Notes under the pieces: generated by a model
The model's database searches: none
The model's input: the letters and a program-made list of their open reading frames with translations, nothing else
Told to the model about the DNA's origin: nothing
DNA from: Paracoccus shandongensis
Lineage (GTDB): Bacteria > Pseudomonadota > Alphaproteobacteria > Rhodobacterales > Rhodobacteraceae
Reading direction: 5' to 3'
DNA length: 64,000 bases
Assembly (NCBI RefSeq): GCF_017315735.1
Contig: NZ_JAFLRK010000001.1
Coordinates: 434,001 to 498,000 of the forward strand
Translations under genes and position numbers: made by a program
Shown: positions 42,022 to 50,885 of the stretch, in pieces
Layout: each line of letters starts with the position of its first letter
Numbering within the stretch: the stretch's first letter is position 1

Positions 42022-42732
42022 TCAGTCGGGCAGCCGCATTTCCAGCCAATGAACGGCAAGCCTGACCTTGCCGCCCGTGAACGCGCCCCCTTCCCCGGTC
42101 ATCAGCAGGGTCGCGGCAGAGTAATAGGTCATGGGCGCCCCCAGCATCCCGCGCGCCCAGGATCCCGCGCCCTTGCCCAGGCCTTGCCCGAAGCGGTTGT
42201 TTGAATCGGCCGTCCCCAGCCGCCAGGTCTGCAGCGTCCCGGTCAGCGCCTGCGTGACCCGCGCCACCGCGCCGATCACCATGGCGCCCGCCGGGATCGC
42301 GATGCCGGTGTTGAAGGTCGCGCCCGCGCCAACGGTCACCTCGCCCTCGGCCATCCCGAAGGCCAGGCCCGACCCCCCGGCGCCAAAGGTGGCCGCGCCG
42401 ACGAACCAGGACTGGCCGTCAAAGATCGCCTCGGCCCCGCGGTCCGCGACAAAGGCCCGCATCCCGCGCGAGGGGCTGACGAAGATCCACCCCCCGTTCG
42501 CACCGACCGCGATCTTCCGCGCCTGCCCCGCCCAGGCACCCGTCGCGCCCACCGGCACCGCCCAGCATTGCCCGTCAATCACGGTCCCGGGCGGCGTCAG
42601 GGTCGCCGTGCTTTCCAGGACGGCATTGGCCACGCCGTCCAGCCGCATCAGCGCCTCGTTCACGGTGACGTGCTTCTGTGCCTGCGCGGATTGAAGCAGC
42701 GGCAGTTGCAGGCGCATGGTTTCAGTCGACAT
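42022..42732 (-). CDS. DUF2793 protein at the tail end of the GTA cluster
   Basis: A 236-residue protein with a DUF2793 N-terminus (LQLPLLQSAQAQKHVTVNEALMRLD, then GQCWAVPVGATGAWAGQ and WIFVSPSRGMRAFV) and a glycine- and alanine-rich, beta-prone C-terminal half. Such proteins accompany phage and GTA tail genes and are good candidates for a tail fibre or receptor-contact protein. Its start overlaps the end of g15 by 11 bp and is preceded by AGGAGG, so it is the last gene of the GTA operon. Confidence 0.8.
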   Translation of the reverse strand: MSTETMRLQLPLLQSAQAQKHVTVNEALMRLDGVANAVLESTATLTPPGTVIDGQCWAVPVGATGAWAGQARKIAVGANGGWIFVSPSRGMRAFVADRGAEAIFDGQSWFVGAATFGAGGSGLAFGMAEGEVTVGAGATFNTGIAIPAGAMVIGAVARVTQALTGTLQTWRLGTADSNNRFGQGLGKGAGSWARGMLGAPMTYYSAATLLMTGEGGAFTGGKVRLAVHWLEMRLPD

Positions 42733-45700
42733 TGAAGTTCCTCCTGGCATAGGGGCCCGCGCCGAACTGGTCGGACAGTTGCGCAACGGCCACGGTAAAG
42801 GCGCCGCCCGCACGGGCCGCAGACCAGACCTGTTCGGGAACGGCATAGGCAGGCGCGCCCACCTCTGCCTGGTGCAGGACGACACCGTTCTGGATCAGGC
42901 GGACGCGATAGCGTTCGCGCACCTCGCCCAGCGGGATCTCCTCGCCCTCCCATCCGTCGCCATCCACACGGCTGCGGCGGATCCAGGACAGGCTGCGTCC
43001 CTCGGCGCGCACATGGCAGGGCGCATAGGGCCGCAGCCCGATGCCCCGTGCCTCGGTCACCTGCGCGCGGAAGCTCGGATCGTCAAAGGCCCGCCGCGCG
43101 GGGCCGATGCGCCAGAAGCGTTCCTGCCCCCGGGCCGAGGGCGGCAGGCTCACCTGCTGGGCCGCCCCGTCCAGGACCACCACCACGCTGCCCTTGGGCC
43201 AGACCTCGGGCATGATGCCGTCGGTGCCCGCCTGGCCGCGCAGCCTGCCGCCGATCTCCCACAGGTCCTTCTCGACCGGGACCGCGCTGGAAAACTGGAT
43301 GACCTCCCAGTTCTCCAGGGAACCGTCGCCGATCGCCAGCACGTTCGCCCCCGCCAGCAGCGCCTTCATGCCGACCGACCGCAGCGATGCGTCCTTCAGC
43401 CGGATGCGCAACGGCGCGCCCCGGTCGATGACCCCGGGCCTCGCGCGCAGCAGCGGCGTCTCCGTCCGCCCGATGAACGCCCGCTTCCGCAGCGTCGTGT
43501 TCAGCTCGAACCCGCCGTCGCCCTCGATCGAGGAATAGGCGACGACCGTCCCCGGCCAGGGCTTCGCCGTCGCGGCCAGATAGGGCGCGTGCGGCTGTTC
43601 ATCCCCCTTCAGCAGCGGCAGGTCCAGGAACAGCGCCCAGACCGGCAGCGTCGGGGAATAGGGGCTGATGATCCCGTCATCTTCGTTCGTCGCGGCCTGT
43701 CGGTAAACGCCCGGCTCGACCCGCACCGCATCGACCGTGATGGCGCCCGCGCGTTCCACCCGGTCGATCCGCCACCGCTTCGGCTCGGCCCGGCCATCGT
43801 CCATGCGGATCACGTCGCCCGGCCCCAGATCGGCGGCCGAGGGCGGCAGCGCAAAGCGTGCCGTGTCGCGCGACACGGCCGACTCCGCCAGCCAGCGTTC
43901 GGCAATGGCGCGGCCTTCGGCACGCGTCAGGGACATGGCGAACTCGCTGTCGCTGACCGTGTTGTCCTCCGCATCGGCCAAGCTGACCTCGGCGGTCGCG
44001 GTGGCATAGTCCGCCCCCGCCTCGACATGGCTCAGCCGCAGGCGGCCCGACAATTCGGCCTGCGCCTGCCGGACGGTCTGGAAATCGCTGACCTCCTCGC
44101 CGATCGCCAGATGCTCGCGTCCCAGCGTCCGCTTGACCAGCCCGTCGCGCGGCACGAAGCGCAGCGATCCGTCGCGTTCGACCACGTCGATGCCATGCGC
44201 CAGCAGGATCGGCTGCAAGGCCGCGCGCGCGGTCTCACCGCCGCTGACCTGGAAACCACGCACGACCCCGCTGACGGCGCTGGTGTCGAAATCCGCGACC
44301 CCCGCCTCGCGGCAGATGTCGCCGATGACCGAGCCCAGCGTCACCGACCCCGCCCGTCCGTTCAGCCAATGCCCGCGCTGCCAGGCCGGGCCGTCCGACC
44401 ACAGATCCGGGCGGCCAGGAAAGGCCGGGAAGGGCCGGGCGTCCCAGCACCAGACATGCGCCCGGTCCAGATCGACCATGCGCCGGCCATCCTTCATGGC
44501 CGGGTTGTTGGCAGGCTTCGACCAATAGGAGGTGACGGCCCGCACATAGGCCGCCTGGATTGCATCGTCGCGCTGCCCGCTGGAATAATGGGGCAGCGTG
44601 CTTTCCGAACTCATGGCGTCCAGGAACTTGTTGGGCTGGTTGGTGGCCTTGTCCAGCGCGGCGCAGCCGTATTCCGTGAACCAGATCGGCTTCGATCCCG
44701 GCACCCAACCCGTGGCCTGCCGCGACCGGACGCCGTTGGGGCGGTCGTAATGCAGGTTCTGCCACCAGCTTTTCAGATCCTTGTATTTCCAGACCCAGGC
44801 CTCGTCATAGGTGCCATCGGTGATGGGCGTGCGGACCTGCGCATCGCGGTCGGCGTCGCTGGCGTAATACCAGTCAAAGCCTTCGCCCCCGCAGACATTG
44901 GCCTCCAGGTAATCCGGGTTGCCGATGCGGCCCCAGCGGGCGTCCAGGTGATCCTCTCCGTCGCGCCAGTCGGACAGCGGCATGTAGTTGTCGATGCCGA
45001 TGAAGTCGATGTTCGGATCGGCCCACAAGGGGTCCAGATGGAAGAACAGCTCGCCCCCGCCCGGATGATGGCCGAAATATTCGGACCAGTCGGCGGCATA
45101 GCCGATCTTGACCGACGGCCCCAGGATCGCGCGGACATCGGCGGCCAGGCGGCGCAGCTGCTGCACGGCGGGATAGCTGTTCCCCGCGCCCCGGATCTGC
45201 GTCATCCCGACCATCTCGGACCCGATCAGGAAGGCGTCGATCCCGCCCGCCGCCGCGCAAAGATGGGCGTAATGCAGGATGAACCGGCGATAGGACCATT
45301 CGTCCGGTCCCTGATAACGCACCTTGTCGCCATCGCGCACGAAGTCACCCACGGCGGCGGTCCCGAAGAATGCCTCGACCTCGGCCGCAGCCGCTGCCGT
45401 GCCATCGACCGACCCCGCCCGCCCTGCTGCCACCGAGGTCGTGATCCGCCCGCGCCAGGGCATGACCGGCTGTTCCCCGGCCCCGTAAGGGTCGGGCAGC
45501 CCGTTGCCCGCCAACTGCTCCATCAGGATGAACGGATAGAACACCGCCTTCCGCCCCGACGCCGCGATGGCCCGCAGCCCCTCGACGACCGCCCCATCCG
45601 CAGGCGTGCCGCCATAGATCGGACGGTCGTTCACACGCGCCACCTGGGCCGCAGCCCCCCGGCCGATGCCCGCCACCGACCAGGGCATCTCGGACCCGTC

Positions 45701-46606
45701 GACTTCCTTCTGCTCGACCTTGGGCTGGACGGTGCAGCGGTTGATGCGCAAATCGCTGCCGAACCAGGACACGACCACCGAGACCGAACCGACATTCGGC
45801 AACTCTCGCCCCAGGATCCCCATCGAGGCCGTGAAGTCCGTCCCGCCCATCGGCGTGTTCACGTTGGTGGACCGCAACTCGCCCAGGCCCAGATCCTGGT
45901 TCACGGGCGTGGTCGCCAGCGAATATTCGCCCGTGCCGGGGATCAGCGCGACCGCCCGCACGTCGCGGCACAGGCCGCTGCCGTCCTGCGCGGGGGCCGT
46001 GACCTCGAAGGACAGCTGCGGCATCCGGTTGCCCCAGGTCTCCAAATTCAGATCCTCCAGCACGACATAGGCCAGCCCGCGATAGGCCGGCGCCCCATTG
46101 CCCTCGTGCGCGGCAATGGCGGGGTCGGGGCGCTGATCCTCGTCGCCGTTATAGACGCGCATGTTCAGGTCGTCGGCGGCGATCTCCTCGCCATCCGCCC
46201 AGACCCGGCCCACGCCCAGGATCCGCCCCTCGCACAGCGCCAGCGCGACCGACAGGCGATAGCTGATCTGCGTGACCGTGGACCGGGGCGTGCCCTTGCC
46301 GCCGCCCGCATCCTCGGACCGCGCGATCTCCTCCAGCGGCGAGGCCCAGATGACATGGCCCGGCAGGCGCATCTGCCCCCAGATGCGCGGGATCGGCGCG
46401 CCCTCGCCCGCGGTCTGCAGGCGCAGGCGGTCGATGCGGCCGGTTTCCACGGCCCTGGACCCGCTGCCCAGCAGCCGCTGGTCGATGACCCGGCCGACCG
46501 TCGCGCCAACCGCGCGGCCGATGACCGCGCCCGACAGGCCCAGGACCGCGCCGCCGAAGCTTCCGCCAATCGACGCCCCTACGGCGGACAGCACGATGGT
46601 CGCCAT
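42722..46606 (-). CDS. GTA host-contact tail protein g15 (megatron)
   Basis: The largest GTA protein (1294 residues), forming the central tail-tip baseplate. The N-terminus is glycine-rich and hydrophobic (GASIGGSFGGAVLGLSGAVIGRAVGA). The middle carries a TIM-barrel, glycosidase-like GTA domain (GGIDAFLIGSEMVGMTQIRG, IDFIGIDNYMPLSDWRDG, KPIWFTEYGCAALDKATNQPN), followed by a phage-tail type hub domain and a C-terminal beta domain. Length fits R. capsulatus g15. A GGAGGA site lies before the ATG. A long open frame on the opposite strand is only a codon-bias shadow. Confidence 0.94.
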   Translation of the reverse strand: MATIVLSAVGASIGGSFGGAVLGLSGAVIGRAVGATVGRVIDQRLLGSGSRAVETGRIDRLRLQTAGEGAPIPRIWGQMRLPGHVIWASPLEEIARSEDAGGGKGTPRSTVTQISYRLSVALALCEGRILGVGRVWADGEEIAADDLNMRVYNGDEDQRPDPAIAAHEGNGAPAYRGLAYVVLEDLNLETWGNRMPQLSFEVTAPAQDGSGLCRDVRAVALIPGTGEYSLATTPVNQDLGLGELRSTNVNTPMGGTDFTASMGILGRELPNVGSVSVVVSWFGSDLRINRCTVQPKVEQKEVDGSEMPWSVAGIGRGAAAQVARVNDRPIYGGTPADGAVVEGLRAIAASGRKAVFYPFILMEQLAGNGLPDPYGAGEQPVMPWRGRITTSVAAGRAGSVDGTAAAAAEVEAFFGTAAVGDFVRDGDKVRYQGPDEWSYRRFILHYAHLCAAAGGIDAFLIGSEMVGMTQIRGAGNSYPAVQQLRRLAADVRAILGPSVKIGYAADWSEYFGHHPGGGELFFHLDPLWADPNIDFIGIDNYMPLSDWRDGEDHLDARWGRIGNPDYLEANVCGGEGFDWYYASDADRDAQVRTPITDGTYDEAWVWKYKDLKSWWQNLHYDRPNGVRSRQATGWVPGSKPIWFTEYGCAALDKATNQPNKFLDAMSSESTLPHYSSGQRDDAIQAAYVRAVTSYWSKPANNPAMKDGRRMVDLDRAHVWCWDARPFPAFPGRPDLWSDGPAWQRGHWLNGRAGSVTLGSVIGDICREAGVADFDTSAVSGVVRGFQVSGGETARAALQPILLAHGIDVVERDGSLRFVPRDGLVKRTLGREHLAIGEEVSDFQTVRQAQAELSGRLRLSHVEAGADYATATAEVSLADAEDNTVSDSEFAMSLTRAEGRAIAERWLAESAVSRDTARFALPPSAADLGPGDVIRMDDGRAEPKRWRIDRVERAGAITVDAVRVEPGVYRQAATNEDDGIISPYSPTLPVWALFLDLPLLKGDEQPHAPYLAATAKPWPGTVVAYSSIEGDGGFELNTTLRKRAFIGRTETPLLRARPGVIDRGAPLRIRLKDASLRSVGMKALLAGANVLAIGDGSLENWEVIQFSSAVPVEKDLWEIGGRLRGQAGTDGIMPEVWPKGSVVVVLDGAAQQVSLPPSARGQERFWRIGPARRAFDDPSFRAQVTEARGIGLRPYAPCHVRAEGRSLSWIRRSRVDGDGWEGEEIPLGEVRERYRVRLIQNGVVLHQAEVGAPAYAVPEQVWSAARAGGAFTVAVAQLSDQFGAGPYARRNFNVD

Positions 46607-46628
46607 AATGGCCTCCTCCAGTCTGAAA

Positions 46629-47057
46629 TCAGGAAAAGCGGAACCGGGCCGCGATCCGGTTCTGCCAGGGCGTCGTCAACGGGCTGTCGATGACGCCATG
46701 CGCGTTATAGGCATGGATGAAGCGCGGCGCCTCGCCCGCCTCGGACAGGATGCCCAGGTGCTTGGCGACCGCCCCCGCGCGCATCCGGAACAGCAGCACA
46801 TCGCCTGGCAGCCAGTCGGCGTCCCGGTCGACCGGCACCAGATGGCGCAGCGCGGCGGCCATCAGCACCTCCTGCCCCCCACCCTCGCCCCAGTCGGGGG
46901 TATAGGGTGGCGGCGCCTCGGGCTCCTGGCCATGGCGTTCGCGCCAGACGCCCCGGATCAGCCCCAGGCAATCGCAGGCTACGCCCTTTGTGCTGGCCTG
47001 GTGCCGATAGGGCGTGCCGATCCAGTCGCGCGCGATGGCAACGACATCCTCAGCCAT
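46629..47057 (-). CDS. GTA cell-wall peptidase g14 (NlpC/P60)
   Basis: A 142-residue NlpC/P60-type cysteine peptidase that would open peptidoglycan during DNA delivery. The nucleophile is Cys30 in ACDCLGLIRGVW; GDVLLFRM and AVAKHLGILSE supply the expected catalytic histidine. An N-terminal segment IARDWIGTPYRHQ matches the family. It overlaps g13 by 8 bp. Confidence 0.93.
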   Translation of the reverse strand: MAEDVVAIARDWIGTPYRHQASTKGVACDCLGLIRGVWRERHGQEPEAPPPYTPDWGEGGGQEVLMAAALRHLVPVDRDADWLPGDVLLFRMRAGAVAKHLGILSEAGEAPRFIHAYNAHGVIDSPLTTPWQNRIAARFRFS

Positions 47058-47883
47058 TGCGACCCCCTGCCTGCGGCGCCATGATCCAGTCCTCGGACGG
47101 CAGATGGGGGAAGCCGCGGAAGTTCAGGAAATTGCCGAACTTGTCGCGGCAGGTCGCGGCCCGCTTGTCGCAGCCCGCCACCAGCCGGACACGATCACCC
47201 GCGACCGGCGCGATCCCCAAGGCTTGCCACAATTCGACCTCGCGCGCACCGCCCGGCAGGGCCGTGTCGTTCTTGACCGTGGCGCGCAGCCCTTCGGCCC
47301 TGCCGCCCAGGACCAGCAGGCGGCCCCGCTCGAACCAGCCCGCCTCATAGGCGGGAAAGCCCGCAAACCGCAGGATGCGTCCGTCCTCCACTTCGGCGAT
47401 GGCGGCTTCGGTCCTGAACGTCTCGCTGGCCAGCGACAGCTTGCACCGGCCATCGCCCAGACGCGCCGAACAGCGCGGATGAAACACCCGCCCCCGCGCG
47501 GCGTTCAACGGTTCCGACAGACCCCGAAGCTCGGCGCGGAAGGCGCCCTGCGACCGCGAAATCTCGCCCAGGCTGCCCGCAAAGACCAGCCGCCGGGCGG
47601 ATACGTCGGTCCAGACCACCTCCCACATCTTCACCTGGGCCCCGTCCCAGCGGCCCGCCAGAACGTCGCGTTCCGTGATGGCATCGTCGGACAGCGCCCC
47701 TTCCGCTTCCGAGTTGTCCACCGACAGCCCCGTCGCCTGGACCAGCGCCCGGGCCGACATGCCGTGATCCGGGCGGAAGCGGATGCCATCGAAGGACAGC
47801 ACCGCGTCATGGTCGGTGAACCCCAGCACCATCCCGTCCGCCCGGCGCACCATCCAGGCGCGCGCAATCGTGGTGGCCGTCAT
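47050..47883 (-). CDS. GTA baseplate hub protein g13 (DUF2163)
   Basis: A 277-residue DUF2163 protein of the tail hub. The N-terminal part shows ARAWMVRRADGMVLGFTDHD and LEDAE-type DUF2163 segments (DNSEAEGALSDDAITERDV). Four cysteines, 138, 147, 238 and 245 (RCSARLGDGRC and GCDKRAATC), have spacings suited to binding one metal centre; the R. capsulatus hub is reported to hold an iron-sulfur cluster. It starts at the g12 stop with a 4-nt overlap. Confidence 0.92.
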   Translation of the reverse strand: MTATTIARAWMVRRADGMVLGFTDHDAVLSFDGIRFRPDHGMSARALVQATGLSVDNSEAEGALSDDAITERDVLAGRWDGAQVKMWEVVWTDVSARRLVFAGSLGEISRSQGAFRAELRGLSEPLNAARGRVFHPRCSARLGDGRCKLSLASETFRTEAAIAEVEDGRILRFAGFPAYEAGWFERGRLLVLGGRAEGLRATVKNDTALPGGAREVELWQALGIAPVAGDRVRLVAGCDKRAATCRDKFGNFLNFRGFPHLPSEDWIMAPQAGGRNG

Positions 47884-48512
47884 ACCCGCACCTCGATCAC
47901 CGGAATGGCCGGCATCTCGCCCGCCTGGAAGGACGCCACGGACACGGCGATCCGGTCGGTATCGAAGCGCACCGGCACGTCGAACTCGAACCCCGCCGTG
48001 ATCTCGGCGCCGGGCTGCGGGGCCTCGGCAAAGGTGATCAGCCCCCGGGCGTGATCCACGCTGTAATGCGTGCCGGGAAACACCTCGTTGCCGCCGATGC
48101 CCGCCCGGACGCTGTCGCGGACCGGCTTGTCGATGGGCCGCGCATAGCTGCCCGGCCCCGACGAATAGGTCTTTGTCAACCGAAAGACCTTCGTCACCCC
48201 ATCCCCCAGCGCGATCACCTGGTCGTCAAAGGCGGGCGTGCGCGAGGGCAGGCAGCTTTTGTAATCCGACCAGTCCTTCCAGCGAAAGCCGTGCAACTGG
48301 CCCGCCCGCGCCTCGAAGAACGCGACCAAAGCCGACAGGTCGTCCAGCGACCGCAGCCCCATCCCCGCGTCGTAACGGCGGCGGGCGTGCGCCCAGGGGG
48401 TATTCCGTTCCTCGAACCCGCTGGCAAGGGCCACGATCTCGGTGCGCCGTTCCGGGCCGCCGACGGAACCGAAAGACAGGTTCGCCGGAAATCTTACCTC
48501 GTGAAATGCCAT
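47880..48512 (-). CDS. GTA distal tail protein g12 (DUF2460)
   Basis: A 210-residue DUF2460 protein: FHEVRFPANLSFGSVGGPERRTEIVALASGFEERNTPWAHARRRYD at the start is the family signature, then RSLDDLSALVAFFEARAGQLHGFRWKDWSDYKS. It forms the distal tail ring linking tube to baseplate. Overlap with g13 is 4 nt and the tape-measure gene ends 10 nt upstream. Confidence 0.93.
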   Translation of the reverse strand: MAFHEVRFPANLSFGSVGGPERRTEIVALASGFEERNTPWAHARRRYDAGMGLRSLDDLSALVAFFEARAGQLHGFRWKDWSDYKSCLPSRTPAFDDQVIALGDGVTKVFRLTKTYSSGPGSYARPIDKPVRDSVRAGIGGNEVFPGTHYSVDHARGLITFAEAPQPGAEITAGFEFDVPVRFDTDRIAVSVASFQAGEMPAIPVIEVRV

Positions 48513-48522
48513 CCTGGCCCTC

Positions 48523-49179
48523 TCAACTGTTGCGTTCGCCGCGCGCCAGCACGCGGCCAAGCTGGGCCGCGATCTGCGACTGGCTGCGCTGGAAGCCCGC
48601 AACATCCGGCGTGGTCACGTTCACCGTCACGTTCATCGGCCGCGGCCCGCCCCCGGCTGCGGCCACGCCCAAGCGGCCATCGGCGCCCCGGCGCAGCGGC
48701 ATGATCGCCTCGGGGCCCGCCTCGCCCATCAGGCCGGTGGCGCCGCGCATCGGGAAATGCGTGGGCTGGCTGACGACGCCTCCCTTGGCGAAGGGCATCA
48801 CGCGGCCCTGCACGAAGGCCCCGCCATTGGCAAAGGGCATGGCGCCCGACAGCATCCCCCCCAGGCCCTGCGCCAGCGATCCCGCCAGGGCGTTTTCCAC
48901 CGGCTTCATGGCCATGGAAAACACCGTATCCGCAATCGAGCGCCCGATGCCCTTCAGCGCATCCGACAGCTTCTCGCCGTCGAAGATCAGCCCGTTGAAG
49001 GCGCGCCGCAGCCCGCCCTCGATGCCGCTGCTCAGCGATCCCACCTCGCGGGCGGTCATCGTCACCGATTGCCGCAACCGCTCCATCTCCGCCTCGAAGG
49101 CGGCGGTCATGCGGCTGGTGTTGCTGAAACCCTCGTCCAGATCGTCCAGAGCCGAACTGAACCCGTCCTTGTTGGCCAT
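48523..49179 (-). CDS. GTA tape measure protein g11 (short)
   Basis: A 218-residue tail-length protein, far shorter than those of tailed phages, as expected for the short GTA tail. The N-terminus is helical (SSALDDLDEGFSNTSRMTAAFEAEMERL); a membrane-prone glycine-rich centre (GGMLSGAMPFANGGAFVQGRVMPFAKGGVVSQPTHF) carries the FANGG-type repeats found in phage tape measures. C-terminal TVNVTTPDVAGFQRSQSQIAAQLGRVL is also typical. Confidence 0.92.
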   Translation of the reverse strand: MANKDGFSSALDDLDEGFSNTSRMTAAFEAEMERLRQSVTMTAREVGSLSSGIEGGLRRAFNGLIFDGEKLSDALKGIGRSIADTVFSMAMKPVENALAGSLAQGLGGMLSGAMPFANGGAFVQGRVMPFAKGGVVSQPTHFPMRGATGLMGEAGPEAIMPLRRGADGRLGVAAAGGGPRPMNVTVNVTTPDVAGFQRSQSQIAAQLGRVLARGERNS

Positions 49180-49191
49180 AGCCCTTGCCCC

Positions 49192-49395
49192 TTATACAGA
49201 TGTGTCGCGCGGCCCGTCGGGAAAGCGCGCGGCCAGTTCCGCCAGCCGGTCGCGCGTCATGGCGGGCGGGCCCGCCTCGACCCCCAGCATCAGCGCCAGC
49301 TCGGCAGGGGTCAGCGCCCAGAACTGGTCCGGGCGCAACCCCAGGCCGCGCATCCCGGCCCGCATCAGGCCGGGCCAGTCCAGGCCCCCGCTCAT
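49192..49395 (-). CDS. GTA small tail assembly protein g10.1
   Basis: A 67-residue protein: LDWPGLMRAGMRGLGLRPDQFWALTPAELALMLG, then RDRLAELAARFPD. Size, motif (F-W-x-L-T-P-x-E-L) and position between g10 and the tape measure match the rcc01693-type phage tail assembly chaperone. It overlaps g10 by 4 nt, a place where many phages use a frameshifted chaperone pair; here the two are separate genes. Confidence 0.9.
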   Translation of the reverse strand: MSGGLDWPGLMRAGMRGLGLRPDQFWALTPAELALMLGVEAGPPAMTRDRLAELAARFPDGPRDTSV

Positions 49396-49706
49396 GCGGC
49401 GATCCGGAACGCCCGCGCCAGCAACTCGGCGGCGGCGCGCCCCGCAGCGACCGGCCCCCCGCCGATCTCGACCGTCAGCAGATCGGCAGCCGTGCCGCGC
49501 CAGCCGCCGCCGCGCAGCCCCGCGACCAGCACCGCCAGCACGTCGCGGCTGCTGAAGCGGCCCGCCTCGAACCGCGCGGCAATCGCCATCAGGCTGTCAG
49601 CGCCCAGGTCATGCTCCAGCTCGGCCAGGGCGCCCAGGGTCAGCCGAGCGACATGGGGGGTGCCGTCCAGCACCACCTCGACCTCTCCGCGCATCGGGTT
49701 CGTCAT
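49392..49706 (-). CDS. GTA tail assembly chaperone g10
   Basis: A 104-residue protein, MRGEVEVVLDGTPHVARLTLGALAELEHDLGADSLMAIAARF and so on, matching the GTA-specific tail tube chaperone family (GTA_TIM neighbours, gp10). It probably binds the tape measure during tail assembly. It overlaps g9 by 4 nt. Confidence 0.92.
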   Translation of the reverse strand: MTNPMRGEVEVVLDGTPHVARLTLGALAELEHDLGADSLMAIAARFEAGRFSSRDVLAVLVAGLRGGGWRGTAADLLTVEIGGGPVAAGRAAAELLARAFRIAA

Positions 49707-50119
49707 GGCAGCGCCACGAAGGTCAGCGCCCCGGCGGACGCCATCGTCACCTCATAGGTCGCCTCGCCGTTATAGCTGCCCGCGTATTCCAGCGCGGTGA
49801 TCTGGAACGGCCCCTGCACGGTGCCGAAATCCGGGATCACCACCTGGAAGCGCGGCACCTCTGCGTCGAAAAAGATCTGCCGCGCGCGCCCGTCGGTATT
49901 GGCGTCCCGAAACACCCCCGACCCGGAAATCGAGGCGCTGCGCACGCCCGCCCCGCCCAGCAATTCGCGCCAGCCGCCCTCGCTTTCCAGACTGGTCACA
50001 TCGACCGTCTCGGCGTTGAACGACAGGCGCGAGGCGCGCAGCCCGGCGATCGTCTCGAACGCCCCGTCCCCGGTCATGTCCATCTTGATCAGAAGATCGC
50101 GTCCATTCTGTGCCGCCAT
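49703..50119 (-). CDS. GTA major tail protein g9
   Basis: A 138-residue tail tube subunit of the TP901-1 type: NGRDLLIKMDMTGDGAFETIAGLRASRLSFNAETVDVTSLESEGGWRELLGGAGVRSASISGSGVF is the family pattern and ATYEVTMASAGALTFVAL closes the beta fold. It stacks into the tail tube. It starts 11 nt after g8. Confidence 0.95.
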   Translation of the reverse strand: MAAQNGRDLLIKMDMTGDGAFETIAGLRASRLSFNAETVDVTSLESEGGWRELLGGAGVRSASISGSGVFRDANTDGRARQIFFDAEVPRFQVVIPDFGTVQGPFQITALEYAGSYNGEATYEVTMASAGALTFVALP

Positions 50120-50130
50120 GGCTTATCTCC

Positions 50131-50550
50131 TCAGCCCAGATCAATCCGCGCGCGAAAGGTCAGGTCGACCCGCCGCGCCGCGCCGTTTTCCACCCGCCGC
50201 GCCCGCGCGCGCAGGAACCACAGGGCGGTCAGCCGCCCCTTGCCCAGCGCCAGTTGCGCCTGGTCCAGCGCCTCGGCCACGGCGGCGGCGGCGGCCTTGA
50301 CCGCCGCGAAGCCCCCGCCCTGCCCGGCGCCCGACAGGACCGAGACGACGAAATCATGCCGCGATCCCGCCGCCGTCATGTCCCCCGCATCCACCACATC
50401 CTCGGGGCCCAGCGAGACATAGACGCCCGCCGGCGCCTCGACCGGCATGGCGTCGAAGATCGCATCGCCCACCAGGCCATGCAGCGCCGGGTCAGTGCGC
50501 AGATGCTGGTAAACCGCCCCTTGCAGGGCGACACTTGCCGCAAGGCTCAT
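50131..50550 (-). CDS. GTA tail terminator g8 (DUF3168)
   Basis: A 139-residue DUF3168 protein: LQGAVYQHLRTDPALHGLVGDAIFDAMP, YVSLGPEDVVDAGDM, and DFVVSVLSGAGQGGGFAAVKAAAAAVAEAL. By position and family it caps the tail where it meets the head. The ATG at 50550 overlaps the g7 stop; a longer frame on this strand would run into g7 and is rejected. Confidence 0.92.
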   Translation of the reverse strand: MSLAASVALQGAVYQHLRTDPALHGLVGDAIFDAMPVEAPAGVYVSLGPEDVVDAGDMTAAGSRHDFVVSVLSGAGQGGGFAAVKAAAAAVAEALDQAQLALGKGRLTALWFLRARARRVENGAARRVDLTFRARIDLG

Positions 50551-50885
50551 GCCTGTTCCTCCTCTCGGGCAAAGCAGGTCAGCCACTGGCCGGACGCGTC
50601 GCGTTCGGCCACGGCCTCGATGACGAAAAGGCGCTGGCCCATCCGCAGCCGCTGGCCCGCCGCAGGGCGGCGCGGGTCGCCGGCGCGGGCCCCCCGCACG
50701 GTGATGCGCCAGGGCACGACGCTCTGGGGTCCGACCTCGGCCCTGCGTTCCTGCCCCGCCTGCGCCTTCATCTCGGCCCAAAGATGGCCGATCCGCCGCC
50801 AGACCACGCGATAGCCGCCCATCCCGTCGTCCTGCCGGGCCGATCCCTCAAGCTCCAGCCGGACGTTCAGCCGGGGCACGCTCAT
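50547..50885 (-). CDS. GTA head-tail adaptor/stopper g7
   Basis: A 112-residue phage head-closure (head-tail joining) protein: LNVRLELEGSARQDDGMGGYRVVWRRIGHLWAEMKAQAGQE, with the RITVR and RLFVIEAVAERD strands of the SPP1 gp16-like fold. The ATG at 50885 overlaps the g6 stop (ATGA), which decides the start. Confidence 0.92.
   Translation of the reverse strand: MSVPRLNVRLELEGSARQDDGMGGYRVVWRRIGHLWAEMKAQAGQERRAEVGPQSVVPWRITVRGARAGDPRRPAAGQRLRMGQRLFVIEAVAERDASGQWLTCFAREEEQA

Noticed and set aside
42716..46693. Very long open frame (1325 codons) on the plus strand
   Set aside because: It lies wholly opposite the GTA g15 gene, reads as a low-complexity Arg/Pro/His/Gly-rich protein with no domain, and is explained by high G+C codon bias of the true gene.
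49392..49395. Programmed frameshift joining g10 and g10.1
   Set aside because: The overlap is a simple ATGA with no slippery heptamer visible, and both genes have proper starts.
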